A stretch of 64,000 nucleotides of DNA from Streptococcus parasanguinis. Lineage in GTDB: Bacteria; Bacillota; Bacilli; Lactobacillales; Streptococcaceae. A model generated the notes under the pieces. It searched no databases and had not been told where the DNA came from. It was given only the letters and a program-made list of their open reading frames with translations. Where the stretch lies: positions 1,082,501 to 1,146,500 of the forward strand of contig NZ_CP134147.1 of the NCBI RefSeq assembly GCF_032163505.1. Direction: 5' to 3'. Positions 55,356 to 64,000 of this stretch are shown piece after piece. Each line of letters opens with the position of its first letter. The first letter of the stretch is position 1. A program made the position numbers and the translations under genes.

Positions 55356-55363
55356 TTTTATCT

Positions 55364-55699
55364 TTAGATTTTCTTCACAAATTCTGATTTGAGTTTCATT
55401 GCACCAAAGCCATCAATCTTACAATCGATGTTGTGGTCTCCTTCCACGATACGGATATTTTTCACGCGCGTACCTTGTTTCAAATCTTTCGGTGCACCCT
55501 TCACTTTCAAATCTTTGATCAAGGTCACTGTATCGCCATCAGCCAATTTGTTTCCGTTGGCATCAATCGCTACGACACCCTCTTCTTCTTCGACCTCAGC
55601 TGGGTTCCATTCATACGCACACTCTGGGCACACCAAGAGCGCTCCATCTTCATAGACGTATTCAGAGTTACATTTTGGACAGTTTGGTAAGTTATTCAT
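55364..55699 (-). CDS. PhnA-like (YjdM) zinc-ribbon protein
   Basis: A 111-residue protein of the PhnA/YjdM family. The N-terminal zinc ribbon has [21 protein letters not shown] (two CxxC pairs) and the C-terminal half contains [16 protein letters not shown] and [19 protein letters not shown]. Despite the name, a role in phosphonate use is not established. I use the ATG at 55699 after AAGGAG; the frame to 55729 lacks its own SD. It is monocistronic. Confidence 0.88.
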   Translation of the reverse strand: MNNLPNCPKCNSEYVYEDGALLVCPECAYEWNPAEVEEEEGVVAIDANGNKLADGDTVTLIKDLKVKGAPKDLKQGTRVKNIRIVEGDHNIDCKIDGFGAMKLKSEFVKKI

Positions 55700-55791
55700 T
55701 TTTATCTCCTTATTCAAATTAACTTTCATAGTATACCATGAAAGCGAAAATTTGACAAATCCTGCTCGACTGTAGCATTTTCATAAAAAAA

Positions 55792-55809
55792 GGAGGCGAC
55801 TTGGCCTCC
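55792..55809 (-). terminator. Terminator after the HAD gene (55828)
   Basis: On the minus strand GGAGGccaagtcgCCTCC is followed by a T run (TTTTTTT). Confidence 0.85.
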
Positions 55810-55827
55810 CTACTTAGATGATATTTT

Positions 55828-56580
55828 TCAATCTTCCTGCAATTCTTGAATATCTCGAATCACGCGCACGCCTGCTTGATTCTTCTCGCGCAGTTCAGCA
55901 TCAGAGTATGGGAAGGTATTGATCAAGACACTCTCCATCCCGATACTTTGGGCAACAGCGACATCTGTCGTAAAGTCATTCCCCACCATGACCGTTTTCT
56001 CAGAGTTCAACTGGTGTTCTTTCATCACTTCCAAGAGAAACTCTGGCTGAGGTTTGCGAATACCTGCATCAGATGACAAGTAAATGGCATGGAAAAGCTC
56101 TCTCAAACCAACCAAATCAATCTCCGGATTGGTAAAATCTGCTTGGGCATTGGATAAGAGAAAGATTCGGCAACCTGCAGCTTTCATATCCTCTAATACT
56201 TCTTTCGTATGAGGATAAAGCTCCAACCGCTTGCGAGAAAGGACACGGAAAGTCCGCGAAATCAAACGTCCCCACTCTTTGAGGTGGACAACACTATTCC
56301 CGCTTGGATGGCCTTCTAAATACAATTGCACAAAGATAACCGTCAGATCAATCTCAGGGTAGGCAACTTGTTTTTCCTTAGCCAAGTCTTCTTCTGCTTG
56401 TTGCACCAACTCTCTATAACGCAGTCGCAAGCCTTCTCCTGTGTAGCTTGCCCCGTAGGATTGGTAGATCTGAGCCATGGTATCCCATAAAATGGGACTC
56501 GACTCATCCGTTTCGATGTCGACCAAGGTTCCATAAAAATCAAAAATATAGTTTTTAAATGCGTACTTGTGCGGATTCAT
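55828..56580 (-). CDS. HAD superfamily hydrolase
   Basis: A 250-residue HAD phosphatase with motif I IFDFYGTLVDIE, a helical cap and motifs LLSNAQADF and GNDFTTDVAVAQSIGMESV. The first motif has FDFYGT instead of FDxDGT, keeping the nucleophile Asp, with Tyr at the second-acid position; this occurs in some HAD groups, so activity is uncertain. The start overlaps the thioesterase stop by 26 bases, so the two are probably translated together. Confidence 0.78.
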   Translation of the reverse strand: MNPHKYAFKNYIFDFYGTLVDIETDESSPILWDTMAQIYQSYGASYTGEGLRLRYRELVQQAEEDLAKEKQVAYPEIDLTVIFVQLYLEGHPSGNSVVHLKEWGRLISRTFRVLSRKRLELYPHTKEVLEDMKAAGCRIFLLSNAQADFTNPEIDLVGLRELFHAIYLSSDAGIRKPQPEFLLEVMKEHQLNSEKTVMVGNDFTTDVAVAQSIGMESVLINTFPYSDAELREKNQAGVRVIRDIQELQED

Positions 56581-56959
56581 CTCTCACTCCCGTAACAAAC
56601 ATCGTAAAGGTTGCCTTGCAGACATTGGCCCCGTCTTGATTGGTAATATCGACATCCACAACTCGAGTCGTCCGTCCACTGTGGACACATTCGCCATGGA
56701 TCGTGAGGACATCCCCCAGACGCCCTGCTTTTAAGTAATTGATCGAGGATTGCAAGGTCACCCCATCGACCCCTTGAGAAACCACGACTAAACCACTGAT
56801 CTGATCACACAGGGTAAAGAGATAGCCTCCATGCGCATTTCCATAATAATTGAGCGAGGATTCCACGACCTTGGTTGTCACCACTACATGGCCATCTCTC
56901 ATCTTTTCGATTTCATAATTTTCAAATGCAGCAATTGCATCAAAGTGAAAATCTTTCAT
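56555..56959 (-). CDS. Hotdog-fold thioesterase (PaaI type)
   Basis: A 134-residue hotdog acyl-CoA thioesterase. The key motif is NYYGNAHGGYLFTLCDQISGL, with the catalytic Asp/Glu position and the HGG loop, and the C-terminal strands CKATFTMFVTG are as expected. Substrate is unknown. It is the first of a two-gene set with the HAD gene. Confidence 0.82.
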   Translation of the reverse strand: MKDFHFDAIAAFENYEIEKMRDGHVVVTTKVVESSLNYYGNAHGGYLFTLCDQISGLVVVSQGVDGVTLQSSINYLKAGRLGDVLTIHGECVHSGRTTRVVDVDITNQDGANVCKATFTMFVTGVRDESAQVRI

Positions 56960-57042
56960 ATACTTGCCACCTTTTCTAGCATCTTTTCAACTCCTCTATC
57001 ATACTACAATTAAGAAGCAGATACAAGCAAAGGGGCAATTCC

Positions 57043-58140
57043 TTAGAAGCAGAAAAGGAGACTCCAACTAAGTAAGAAGACGATACTAGGCACAATATAT
57101 TTTCTTGGGTGCTTCCAACATTCTCTCTTTAAATTCCATTTTCTTAAAGGGAAATAGATTTCAATCAGTAAGTGCAAAACAGCTTCCACTACTGCTAGAA
57201 TCATCACTCCTAGTAAAAATAGGATCCCCAAGTCAGGCATGACCACCATTTTTAATAACAGAGCAACAAATAGATTCACAGATAGGAAATAGGTCAGCAA
57301 TACACGGTAATACATCAGGTAGAAGAACAGACTCTTAGGAAGAGACTTAACATGATCAATCAAATCTTTATCAGCGGAAATGAGAGTGGTTAATGGCGTA
57401 TTGACAGAAGCAATCGTTAACAGGATGATGATTTTTAAAGGAGCCTCATAATCCTGTATCAGAATGAGAAGGAGGAAGATGAGAGTAAAGACAAAATTGA
57501 TGGAAAAATAGCGCTCTTGAAATAAGGAAATCCAAAAATAATTGCCACTTTTTCTCTTTGCGACAAGCAACTGATCATTTTTTGAAATCGCGATTAAGTC
57601 CTCATTTTTAAAAATAAAGATAGTAACGAAGGCTGAAAGTAAGATCATATAGGACACTTGTTGAATCCATAAAGAAGATGCTGTAAGAACAGTCGTTACA
57701 AAAATGAGCACTCCTCCTAGAAGACTTGGCCTGGTATTGAACTGGATAAAGATATAAAACACACTCAATACCACCAGTAAAGAAAGGAGGACCAGCTTAA
57801 AGGATTGTAGCAGGTCTAACCTGACTCCTAAAAAGAGGATCAATAACAGCACGCGCTCTAGTAAATTGAGAAGAAAGGTTACCGTCAGAAAAGACCCTTT
57901 AAAACGATTGAGAGACAAAGGAAGCTGGTAGTAGGCCTGGACCCTGTCCATCGAAAAGTAGGAATACAGCAATTGAAAGGTTGATAGAGCAGTAACAATA
58001 GCCGTACTGATCAACAAGACTTGAAAGCTCGTAGAAAATTTTGCCCCAACAAGATAGTAATAAAGAGCAAAGGCTAAGGAAGTCAAGAACAAGAAGAGCC
58101 GATTTTTGGATACCACATCTCTAAAAATTGCTAGTAGCAT
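57043..58140 (-). CDS. ABC-2 type transporter permease
   Basis: A 365-residue membrane protein with about nine to ten hydrophobic segments, including SLAFALYYYLVGAKFSTSFQ and LSLLVVLSVFYIFIQF. The membrane topology fits a permease that pairs with the ATPase encoded 3 bases upstream. It contains no recognisable substrate domain. Together with the small 46-residue protein it makes a three-gene unit. An export role (peptide, antibiotic or lipid) is inferred from the family only. Confidence 0.8.
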   Translation of the reverse strand: MLLAIFRDVVSKNRLFLFLTSLAFALYYYLVGAKFSTSFQVLLISTAIVTALSTFQLLYSYFSMDRVQAYYQLPLSLNRFKGSFLTVTFLLNLLERVLLLILFLGVRLDLLQSFKLVLLSLLVVLSVFYIFIQFNTRPSLLGGVLIFVTTVLTASSLWIQQVSYMILLSAFVTIFIFKNEDLIAISKNDQLLVAKRKSGNYFWISLFQERYFSINFVFTLIFLLLILIQDYEAPLKIIILLTIASVNTPLTTLISADKDLIDHVKSLPKSLFFYLMYYRVLLTYFLSVNLFVALLLKMVVMPDLGILFLLGVMILAVVEAVLHLLIEIYFPLRKWNLKRECWKHPRKYIVPSIVFLLSWSLLFCF

Positions 58141-58143
58141 GTT

Positions 58144-58848
58144 CTACCCCCTCTGACGATTGACGTCATGAAACCAATCTTCTAAATTCGATTCAATCGC
58201 GTCTAGGTGACCATCTTCAATATAATAAGCTGTATCACAGACCCGAACGATACTCTCTGCGATATGCGAACTCATCAGAATAGAGCCTTCTTCTTTATAC
58301 TGCAATAGCAAACCATATAGAAATTCTGTCGCATCAAAATCAAGGCCATCAAATGGTTCGTCCAAAATAAGGAGGGTAGGTTTGAGATAAAAAGCTGTGA
58401 TCAAGAAGACTTTCTTCTTATTTCCCGTTGACAAACTACCAATGTCTGTGTTGAGAAACTCTTCAAAATGAAAGCCTGAGATCAGGTCCTGCAATAACGT
58501 TTCATCTCTCTTTCGATGATACAAACGACAGACAAAATTAAAATAATGAACAAAATCCCAGTTTAAAAAACTATTGTTTTCAGTAAAAACTGTATAGGTA
58601 CGGCTCTTATAGAAATTCGTATGAAAAGAGGTCGCCTTGTCTTCTATGGTAACAGTCTCAACTGCATACTGCCGATGATCAAAGACACTACTTAAAGCTT
58701 TTAGCAAGGTTGTCTTCCCAGCTCCATTTCGACCAATCAACCCCACTACAGAATGATTGGGTACAAGCAAATTCGTGTCTTTTATAACGGGCTTGTCTTT
58801 TTTATACCAAACGTTTAGCCCCCTTATGTTTAAACACTCACTCTTCAT
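58144..58848 (-). CDS. ABC transporter ATP-binding protein
   Basis: A 234-residue nucleotide-binding protein. Walker A is GRNGAGKTTLL, the signature is the diverged SLSTGNKKKV (LSxGNKK), and Walker B is LLILDEPFDGLD with the catalytic Glu. The LSTGNKK signature and downstream features fit ABC-2-type drug or peptide exporters. Its ATG overlaps the stop of the small upstream ORF (CGATGA). It is followed by the permease. Confidence 0.88.
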   Translation of the reverse strand: MKSECLNIRGLNVWYKKDKPVIKDTNLLVPNHSVVGLIGRNGAGKTTLLKALSSVFDHRQYAVETVTIEDKATSFHTNFYKSRTYTVFTENNSFLNWDFVHYFNFVCRLYHRKRDETLLQDLISGFHFEEFLNTDIGSLSTGNKKKVFLITAFYLKPTLLILDEPFDGLDFDATEFLYGLLLQYKEEGSILMSSHIAESIVRVCDTAYYIEDGHLDAIESNLEDWFHDVNRQRG

Positions 58849-58985
58849 CGACGCACTCCTTTATAAAGGTAAGAAGCCCCAACTAAAAGCAACAGCAAAG
58901 CGTATAACCATTCCTTTTGAAAGGCAAAGACTAAGGCACCGATCAAGAAGCAAATTCCTATTAGAATTCTAAATTGTAATTTCAT
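58845..58985 (-). CDS. 46-residue membrane protein coupled to the ABC transporter
   Basis: A short ORF of 46 codons from ATG 58985 to a TGA at 58845 that overlaps the ATPase ATG as ATGA. The product begins MKLQFRILIGICFLIGALVF and contains two hydrophobic stretches split by QKEWL, ending in YKGVRR; it would be a two-helix membrane protein with a basic end. Family not recognised. The overlap and lack of internal stops support it being real and translated with the ABC genes. Confidence 0.6.
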   Translation of the reverse strand: MKLQFRILIGICFLIGALVFAFQKEWLYALLLLLVGASYLYKGVRR

Positions 58986-59114
58986 ATCTTGCCTTCTTTC
59001 TATTCACAGTATGAAAGATTACAATTGTATTTTATGCTTATACTATAGTACTTTTTCTGAGCAGATTCAAGCACGAATGAAATATTCTTTCTTCTTTTAC
59101 CTTTCAAGCAAAAA

Positions 59115-59132
59115 AAGCTAGATCCCTCTAGC
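59115..59132 (-). terminator. Terminator after the Nudix gene
   Basis: On the minus strand GGCTAGAgggATCTAGC-type pairing is followed by a T run (TTTTTTTG), 8 bases past the stop. Confidence 0.82.
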
Positions 59133-59139
59133 CCTTTGC

Positions 59140-59607
59140 TTAAAATCTTAATTTTTCCCAATCATCGTCTGTTCGTTTACGATAATAGTACTCGGACAAA
59201 TCTGGGTCTTCCATCACTTCCAGCAGAGGAAGCATATCGTAGGATAAATCCAACTTTTCTAATTGATCCTTCTCAACCCAATAAACTTCTCCTTCTTCAG
59301 ACGATCTTAGCTGGCCTGTAAATTCTGTCGCTTTGTAGCAAAAGACGATGTAGCGGCCGCCCTCATCTTGTGGCCAGTCTTTGACTGCGACCAGTTTTGG
59401 ATTTGTAATTGTAAGTCCTGTCTCTTCGTAGATTTCACGAATGACGGATTCTACAAGGCTTTCTCCTTCTTCGATATGGCCACCTGGAAAAGCATAGCCA
59501 GCCCAGTGAGTCTTTTCAGGTGAGCGGTATTGGAGGACTACTTTCCCATTTTCAAGATCTTCGACCATGCAAAGATTGCACAGTATAGTAGGCGTTGTAC
59601 GTGACAT
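59140..59607 (-). CDS. Nudix hydrolase (MutT-like)
   Basis: A 155-residue Nudix enzyme with a complete Nudix box (GGHIEEGESLVESVIREIYE, then ETGL) that hydrolyses nucleoside diphosphate derivatives. It begins MSRTTPTILCNLCMVEDLEN at 59607; the frame upstream to 59634 lacks support. 8-oxo-dGTP hydrolysis is common in this subgroup (8-oxo-dGTP diphosphatase type) but is not proven here. A homologue occurs in pneumococcus. It is not coupled to neighbours. Confidence 0.85.
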   Translation of the reverse strand: MSRTTPTILCNLCMVEDLENGKVVLQYRSPEKTHWAGYAFPGGHIEEGESLVESVIREIYEETGLTITNPKLVAVKDWPQDEGGRYIVFCYKATEFTGQLRSSEEGEVYWVEKDQLEKLDLSYDMLPLLEVMEDPDLSEYYYRKRTDDDWEKLRF

Positions 59608-59730
59608 ATATTTCCTTTCTATCATGTAATTCATTCATCAAAATAAACTTTTTTCTTTATCTCCTTATTCATCACAAAGGGATTCACCAACTCATGGTAT
59701 TCATCAAAAATATCCAAAAGAAAGCCTCTC

Positions 59731-60303
59731 TCAAAGACAATGGTCTTCTTTTTTATCGAATTTTCCGACCTTATTTCTCTTATTTTTCCTCAATTTTATT
59801 ATGAATAAGATCAAGGCCGCTAGAATGAAGAAGATCGCATAGGTCACGATAGGAAACCAGATGTATTTCAGATTCAAGGTGTAAAGTGCTGGAATATAAT
59901 CTCCCATACGTCGTCCTTTGATCCCAAACCCAATATGCACAACAGACGTAATTGCATTCACGTACAAAAAGACGGTTGCGAAAAATTCAATGGAAGCTCG
60001 GTCTTCTTTCTGCACTCGAAAGACATTAAAATATAATCCATTCAGCAATAAATATAGATTCATAAATAAGGGAAATAGATAATTAAAATCACGGTAAGTC
60101 CTTGGGATTAGATGATTGTCAAAAAGAAAGACACCTAGGGTAGCTCCCATTGACAAAAACATGATAAAATCCAAAAGCATACCAATACCTGAATGCTTTT
60201 CAAGCCACAGGTTTAAGCGAACTAACCAGCTTCTTTTACTCTTTATTTTATTTTGATGGTTGACCTTCTTTACAGTATTTTTCTTCTGCTTCATTAACCT
60301 CAT
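59731..60303 (-). CDS. Membrane protein of unknown function
   Basis: A 190-residue protein with a basic N-terminus (about 35 residues rich in Lys) and four hydrophobic segments at about 42-62, 75-95, 108-128 and 148-170, and a charged Lys-rich tail (KLRKNKRNKVGKFDKKED). Loops between helices include FNVFRVQKEDRASIEF. I recognise no family; the topology suggests an integral inner membrane protein with cytosolic ends. ATG 60303 or 60294 could be the start. A+T-rich compared with the neighbours. Confidence 0.6.
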   Translation of the reverse strand: MRLMKQKKNTVKKVNHQNKIKSKRSWLVRLNLWLEKHSGIGMLLDFIMFLSMGATLGVFLFDNHLIPRTYRDFNYLFPLFMNLYLLLNGLYFNVFRVQKEDRASIEFFATVFLYVNAITSVVHIGFGIKGRRMGDYIPALYTLNLKYIWFPIVTYAIFFILAALILFIIKLRKNKRNKVGKFDKKEDHCL

Positions 60304-60324
60304 TTCCTAACGTTAAGGATTTAC

Positions 60325-60948
60325 TCAGAGTTTTTTCATTTCTGCTGCTACCTTTTGGAGATGGTGTTCCCGCATGCTAGCGGTGTTCACATCCCGGCCG
60401 ACTTCTCCCAAGATACAGACGCGCTTGGTTTTGATCCCACAGTGGTTCAAGACGGCATTCTTCAAAACAGAGATACCATAACTATCCGGAATGTTGAGAG
60501 GACCTGAAAAGATCTTGTACCACCAAGTAGGCGCCATGGAGGTCGCATATATACTAGCTGTTTTCCCTTTGAGCAACTTCTTGAATTGCTTGCCTCTGAG
60601 GTAATTCCAGATAAAGCTGCCCTGATCATTAGCCGAGTAAGCAATCCCAGGTGTGAAGACCCGATCAATCCAACCTTTCATGAGGCTCGGCATACTGCTC
60701 CACCAGATGGGATAGACAAAGATCAGGTGGTCCGCCCACTGGATCCATTCTTGAGAACGAAGGATAAAGGAATCTTCCTCCATCCGCTTTCGGTAACCAT
60801 AGCGAAGGACCGGATCAAAGTCCTCTTCATTGAGACTGATCACTTGGAGCTCGTGGCGATTTGAGTCAATAGTTTCGACAATGGTTTGAAAAATAGCCTG
60901 ACAGTAACTTTCCTTATCCGGGTGTCCATTGATGACTAAAATTTTCAT
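60325..60948 (-). CDS. NAD(P)H-dependent oxidoreductase (flavodoxin-like, KefF/MdaB type)
   Basis: A 207-residue flavodoxin-fold protein with the start MKILVINGHPDKESYCQA, the FMN-binding IFVYPIWWSSMPSLMKGWID and the GRVFTPG-like loop (VFTPGIAYS). Proteins with this signature are NAD(P)H quinone reductases or modulators of modulators. The start at 60948 follows a GGAGGGG site; the longer frame is within the uvrB region. The closest upstream gene is uvrB 13 bases away, so they may be cotranscribed. Confidence 0.87.
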   Translation of the reverse strand: MKILVINGHPDKESYCQAIFQTIVETIDSNRHELQVISLNEEDFDPVLRYGYRKRMEEDSFILRSQEWIQWADHLIFVYPIWWSSMPSLMKGWIDRVFTPGIAYSANDQGSFIWNYLRGKQFKKLLKGKTASIYATSMAPTWWYKIFSGPLNIPDSYGISVLKNAVLNHCGIKTKRVCILGEVGRDVNTASMREHHLQKVAAEMKKL

Positions 60949-60961
60949 ACTTCCCCTCCGC

Positions 60962-62950
60962 TTAATCCAAAGCCTTGACTTCCAACATCCTATCGCGGAT
61001 TTGCGCTGCCAGCTCGAAATCAAGCACTTCGACTGCTTCTTGCATTTGACCTTGCAGTTTCTTGACTAGTTCCTTGCGCTCTTGGCGGTTGAGACTGGTA
61101 ATATCCACTTCCTTGTCCTCTTCCTTGGCCACCGCCTTGGTAACAGAGATCAGGTCACGGATTTCCTTCTTGATGGTTTGTGGAACAATGCCATGTTCTT
61201 CATTATAAGCCATCTGGATTTTCCGACGGCGAGCTGTTTCATCAATGGCTTTTTGCATAGACTGGGTCATGGTGTCCGCATACATGATGACGTGACCCTC
61301 ACTATTACGGGCAGCACGACCGATGGTCTGGATAAGCCCACGTTCATTACGGAGGAAGCCTTCCTTATCCGCATCGAGAATAGCAACCAGACTGACTTCA
61401 GGTACGTCAATCCCTTCACGAAGGAGGTTGATACCGACCAAGACATCAAAAACGCCCAAACGCAAATCACGGATGATTTCTGTCCGCTCCAAGGTCTTAA
61501 TGTCCGAGTGCATGTATTTGACCTTGACCCCCATTTCCTTGAAGTAATCGGTCAAGTCTTCCGCCATCTTCTTGGTCAGGGTGGTAACAAACGTCCGCTC
61601 TCCCCGTTCTACACGCACATTGATTTCACCCAAGAGATCGTCCATTTGACCCATGGTCGGACGCACTTCCACCTCAGGATCGAGTAGACCTGTCGGACGA
61701 ATGATCTGCTCGATGACAGTATCCGTTTGTTCCATCTCATAATCACCCGGTGTCGCAGATACATAAACAATCTGGTGGACATGGCTTTCAAACTCCTCAC
61801 GACGCAGTGGCCGGTTATCTAAGGCTGACGGCAAACGGAAACCATAGTTGACTAGCATTTCCTTGCGCGAGCGGTCTCCATTGTACATGCCCTTGATCTG
61901 TCCCATGGTCATGTGACTTTCATCGATCATAATGAGGAAATCTTCTGGGAAGAAGTCAAGAAGGGTGTAAGGAGGCTCTCCTTCACTCCGGCCATCCATG
62001 TGACGAGAGTAGTTTTCAACCCCATTGGTGTAGCCCATCTCCCGCAGCATTTCAATATCATACTCGGTCCGTTGTTTTAGACGCTGAGCTTCCAAGAGCT
62101 TGCCTTCTTTTTCAAAAACCTTTAACTGCTCTTCAAGTTCCGCTTGAATCTTGGCAATAGCTACTTCCATATGGTCGTCATTGGTCACGAAGTGAGTGGC
62201 TGGGAAAATAGCCAAGTGGTCCACATCTCCCAGAACTTGTCCCGTCAGAGCTTCAATCTCACGAATCCGCTCAATCTCGTCCCCGAAAAACTCCACCCGG
62301 AAGGCATGTTCATCACGCGAAGCTGGGAAAATCTCCACCACGTCCCCACGAACACGGAATTTCCCCCGTTGAAAGTCAATGTCATTGCGCTCAAACTGGA
62401 TGTCCACCAGGTCATTGAGCAGTTTATCACGAGAAATCTCCAGACCCGGGCGTAAGCTGACCACGCTATCGGCATATTCCTTAGGCGAACCCAAACCATA
62501 GATACAAGAGACAGAGGCCACAACAATCACATCGTTACGCTCCAACAAAGCTGATGTTGCGGAGTGACGAAGCTTGTCAATCTCATCATTGACAGAGCTA
62601 TCTTTTTCGATATAAGTATCGCTCGATGGCACATAGGCTTCTGGCTGGTAGTAATCATAGTATGAGACGAAGTACTCAACCGCATTCTCTGGAAAGAATT
62701 CCTTGAACTCTCCATAGAGCTGGCCCGCTAGCGTTTTATTGTGGGCGATAACCAGGGTCGGTTTATTGACTTGGGCAATAACCTGGCTCATAGTATAGGT
62801 CTTCCCCGTACCAGTCGCTCCCATCAGGATTTGCGCCTTCTCGCCACCCTCGATGTTATCCACCAACTGTTCAATGGCCTGCGGTTGATCCCCAGACGGT
62901 TGGTATTTGGATACTAGTTTAAATTTGTTATCAGTTACTCGATTAATCAT
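60962..62950 (-). CDS. uvrB: UvrB, excinuclease ABC subunit B
   Basis: A 662-residue DEAD-like helicase subunit that verifies DNA damage in nucleotide excision repair. It has the Walker [10 protein letters not shown], the beta-hairpin with [12 protein letters not shown], Walker B IDESH, motif [14 protein letters not shown], and a C-terminal UVR domain ([18 protein letters not shown]) that binds UvrC. Length and order are normal. No defect seen. Confidence 0.98.
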   Translation of the reverse strand: MINRVTDNKFKLVSKYQPSGDQPQAIEQLVDNIEGGEKAQILMGATGTGKTYTMSQVIAQVNKPTLVIAHNKTLAGQLYGEFKEFFPENAVEYFVSYYDYYQPEAYVPSSDTYIEKDSSVNDEIDKLRHSATSALLERNDVIVVASVSCIYGLGSPKEYADSVVSLRPGLEISRDKLLNDLVDIQFERNDIDFQRGKFRVRGDVVEIFPASRDEHAFRVEFFGDEIERIREIEALTGQVLGDVDHLAIFPATHFVTNDDHMEVAIAKIQAELEEQLKVFEKEGKLLEAQRLKQRTEYDIEMLREMGYTNGVENYSRHMDGRSEGEPPYTLLDFFPEDFLIMIDESHMTMGQIKGMYNGDRSRKEMLVNYGFRLPSALDNRPLRREEFESHVHQIVYVSATPGDYEMEQTDTVIEQIIRPTGLLDPEVEVRPTMGQMDDLLGEINVRVERGERTFVTTLTKKMAEDLTDYFKEMGVKVKYMHSDIKTLERTEIIRDLRLGVFDVLVGINLLREGIDVPEVSLVAILDADKEGFLRNERGLIQTIGRAARNSEGHVIMYADTMTQSMQKAIDETARRRKIQMAYNEEHGIVPQTIKKEIRDLISVTKAVAKEEDKEVDITSLNRQERKELVKKLQGQMQEAVEVLDFELAAQIRDRMLEVKALD

Positions 62951-63077
62951 CTCTTTGTCCTCACATATATAGACCTTATTTTACCATAAATCACTAGAAT
63001 TCTCTGAGATGAGGAATGAAAGGGAAAACAACATATTACAAAATAATTAATTGGACACGCATTAGAGTGAAAACTAA

Positions 63078-63110
63078 ACAAGACTCTCGCAATTACTTCG
63101 AAAGTCTTGT
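63078..63110 (-). terminator. Possible terminator between the permease gene and uvrB
   Basis: ACAAGACTcTCG pairs with CGAaAGTCTTGT around a CAATTACTT loop. On the minus strand it is followed by TTTAGTTTT, so termination after the permease gene is plausible. The rest of 62951-63212 holds no ORF I support and probably the uvrB promoter. Confidence 0.5.
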
Positions 63111-63212
63111 CTTTTATTCTAAAACAATGCAATACGTAATAAACTTCAGTGTCCATGATATACAAAATTAGCAAGGTTTGCTCATCGGTATCATTTTTAC
63201 GAAATCAATTTA

Positions 63213-63902
63213 CTACTTAACTTCTTGATTCCTTATCAAAAGGTAAAGAGTGGCTCCAAGTGAAAACACCAATTCCATAGCATAAACACATAGTTGCAAA
63301 TAGGAAGCTCTCCCTAGTATTGTATCCGCAATAATATTGTAAAATAGATAACTAGTCATTGGTTCCACTACTCTTTCTATGAAAGGTTGTACCAAAATAG
63401 GAAATAGCAGCAAAATAGCTAAACTCCCCATTGGACTTTTGAAAAAATAACTTAAGAAGTAAGAAATCAAAAAATATTGGATGGAGCCAATCAAATAGAA
63501 ACTGAAAAGTTCTAAACTGACACCATTTTCGCTACTAAAAAAATGAAACCATATAAGTAGTACAATGAAATTTAAGGTTGATTGGAGTACTACATCACAT
63601 AATTCTACGAACAGGATCCGAATTGAACTTAAGATCCTTTTTCCACTTACCAAATAAACCAGTTTTGTTTCGTGTGATTGTAACTCAACAAATGCATTAA
63701 CACACCCAATACCAACAGAGAGCATTGACGCAAAAACAAGAGCTTGCTTTATAGATAATTGTACAACAGTATCATTGATTGAAACTGGTAAAACACCTAA
63801 GAGACACACAAAACCTATCAAAAGTGACTGTATAGCTATCTGGTACTTTACGGGTTTTAAACTATATTTTTTGACGATAAGACTAAAAAATATTCTTGCC
63901 AT
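63213..63902 (-). CDS. ABC-2 type permease-like membrane protein
   Basis: A 229-residue protein with six hydrophobic segments (for example YQIAIQSLLIGFVCLLGVL and GSLAILLLFPILVQPF). It is A+T-rich compared with the genes to the left. The MARIFFSLIVKKY start and topology resemble the permease components of ABC-2 systems that export or give immunity to bacteriocins, although I see no lantibiotic gene. It overlaps the gene to the right by 20 bases. Family is uncertain. Confidence 0.6.
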   Translation of the reverse strand: MARIFFSLIVKKYSLKPVKYQIAIQSLLIGFVCLLGVLPVSINDTVVQLSIKQALVFASMLSVGIGCVNAFVELQSHETKLVYLVSGKRILSSIRILFVELCDVVLQSTLNFIVLLIWFHFFSSENGVSLELFSFYLIGSIQYFLISYFLSYFFKSPMGSLAILLLFPILVQPFIERVVEPMTSYLFYNIIADTILGRASYLQLCVYAMELVFSLGATLYLLIRNQEVK

Positions 63903-64000
63903 TCTTCCTCCTCATTCGAATCATTTCTACAAGCATTATGAATACCAAGAACAAGATTCCTTCTACTACTAAAAGTGTAAATCCATATAATTGGCTCGTT
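63883..64000 (-). CDS. Partial membrane protein cut by the right edge
   Basis: The last 38 codons of a minus-strand ORF that begins beyond the window. It reads a hydrophobic segment (LLVVEGILFLVFIMLVE) and ends in a basic tail (MIRMRRKNGKNIF). It overlaps the start of the permease gene by 20 bases, which suggests a coupled operon of two or more ABC-2 permease-like proteins, with an ATPase gene likely further right. Confidence 0.6.
   Translation of the reverse strand, partial: TSQLYGFTLLVVEGILFLVFIMLVEMIRMRRKNGKNIF

Overview
The window reads as chromosome of an oral Streptococcus of the mitis/sanguinis/parasanguinis kind. The evidence is the housekeeping synteny (dfrA, a 56-codon ORF, clpX, engB; degV, dapB, cca, ABC-F; rpsP, khpA, rimM, trmD), a very large CshA-type fibril protein with an LPNTG sorting signal, YSIRK-like signal peptides, moderately low G+C and PyrR-controlled pyrimidine genes. 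S. parasanguinis or a close relative is a guess; no rRNA or tRNA is present to settle it. Nearly everything is on the minus strand; only 46.9-49.7 kb (repressor, HAD phosphatase, pepT) is on the plus strand. I saw no insertion sequence, prophage or CRISPR array, and no gap without a gene exceeds about 270 bases.

Layout. 0.1-3 kb: AlkD-like glycosylase, cardiolipin synthase and a frameshifted acetyltransferase. 3-5 kb: a secreted beta-helix protein resembling GH87 alpha-1,3-glucanases. 5.3-8.9 kb: a two-subunit ABC exporter. 9-10.6 kb: three tandem paralogous lipoproteins. 10.8-12.8 kb: rplJ-rplL with an L10 leader, and a formate/nitrite channel. 12.9-16.4 kb: secreted glucosaminidase, engB, clpX, a small membrane protein, dfrA. 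16.5-25.1 kb: the CshA-like fibril gene. 25.3-32.8 kb: thyA, glcK, a DUF308 protein, ABC-F, cca, dapB, degV, DUF1149. 33-36.6 kb: the fruRKA operon with a promoter and cre site. 36.8-39.1 kb: a coiled-coil SEC10/PgrA-type surface protein. 39.3-46.7 kb: trmD, rimM, MazG-like, khpA, rpsP, HAD, YkgJ, two paralogous lipoproteins, lepA, GNAT. 50-54.6 kb: the pyr operon. 54.7-64 kb: membrane proteins, a PhnA-like protein, HAD, thioesterase, two ABC systems, Nudix, an NAD(P)H oxidoreductase and uvrB.

The most unusual finding is in the pyr operon. pyrR and pyrB look normal and sit behind a standard PyrR attenuator, but the two genes in the carA and carB positions encode apparent pseudoenzymes. The CarA-like protein has Met in place of the nucleophilic cysteine and Gln in place of the catalytic histidine. 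The CarB-like protein is 578 residues instead of roughly 1060. It keeps the first synthetase half in outline but has lost several ATP-site residues, and it stops before the second ATP-grasp and the allosteric domain. Both frames are open and are joined by a TAATG overlap, so they do not look like random decay. Either an intact carAB lies elsewhere, or carbamoyl phosphate for PyrB comes from another source such as the arginine deiminase pathway, and this pair has taken a different, perhaps regulatory, role.

Other points to follow are the GH87-like and SEC10-type surface proteins that lack LPXTG, the mosaic repeat array of the fibril gene, the tandem lipoprotein family, and a 46-residue membrane protein translationally coupled to an ABC ATPase.
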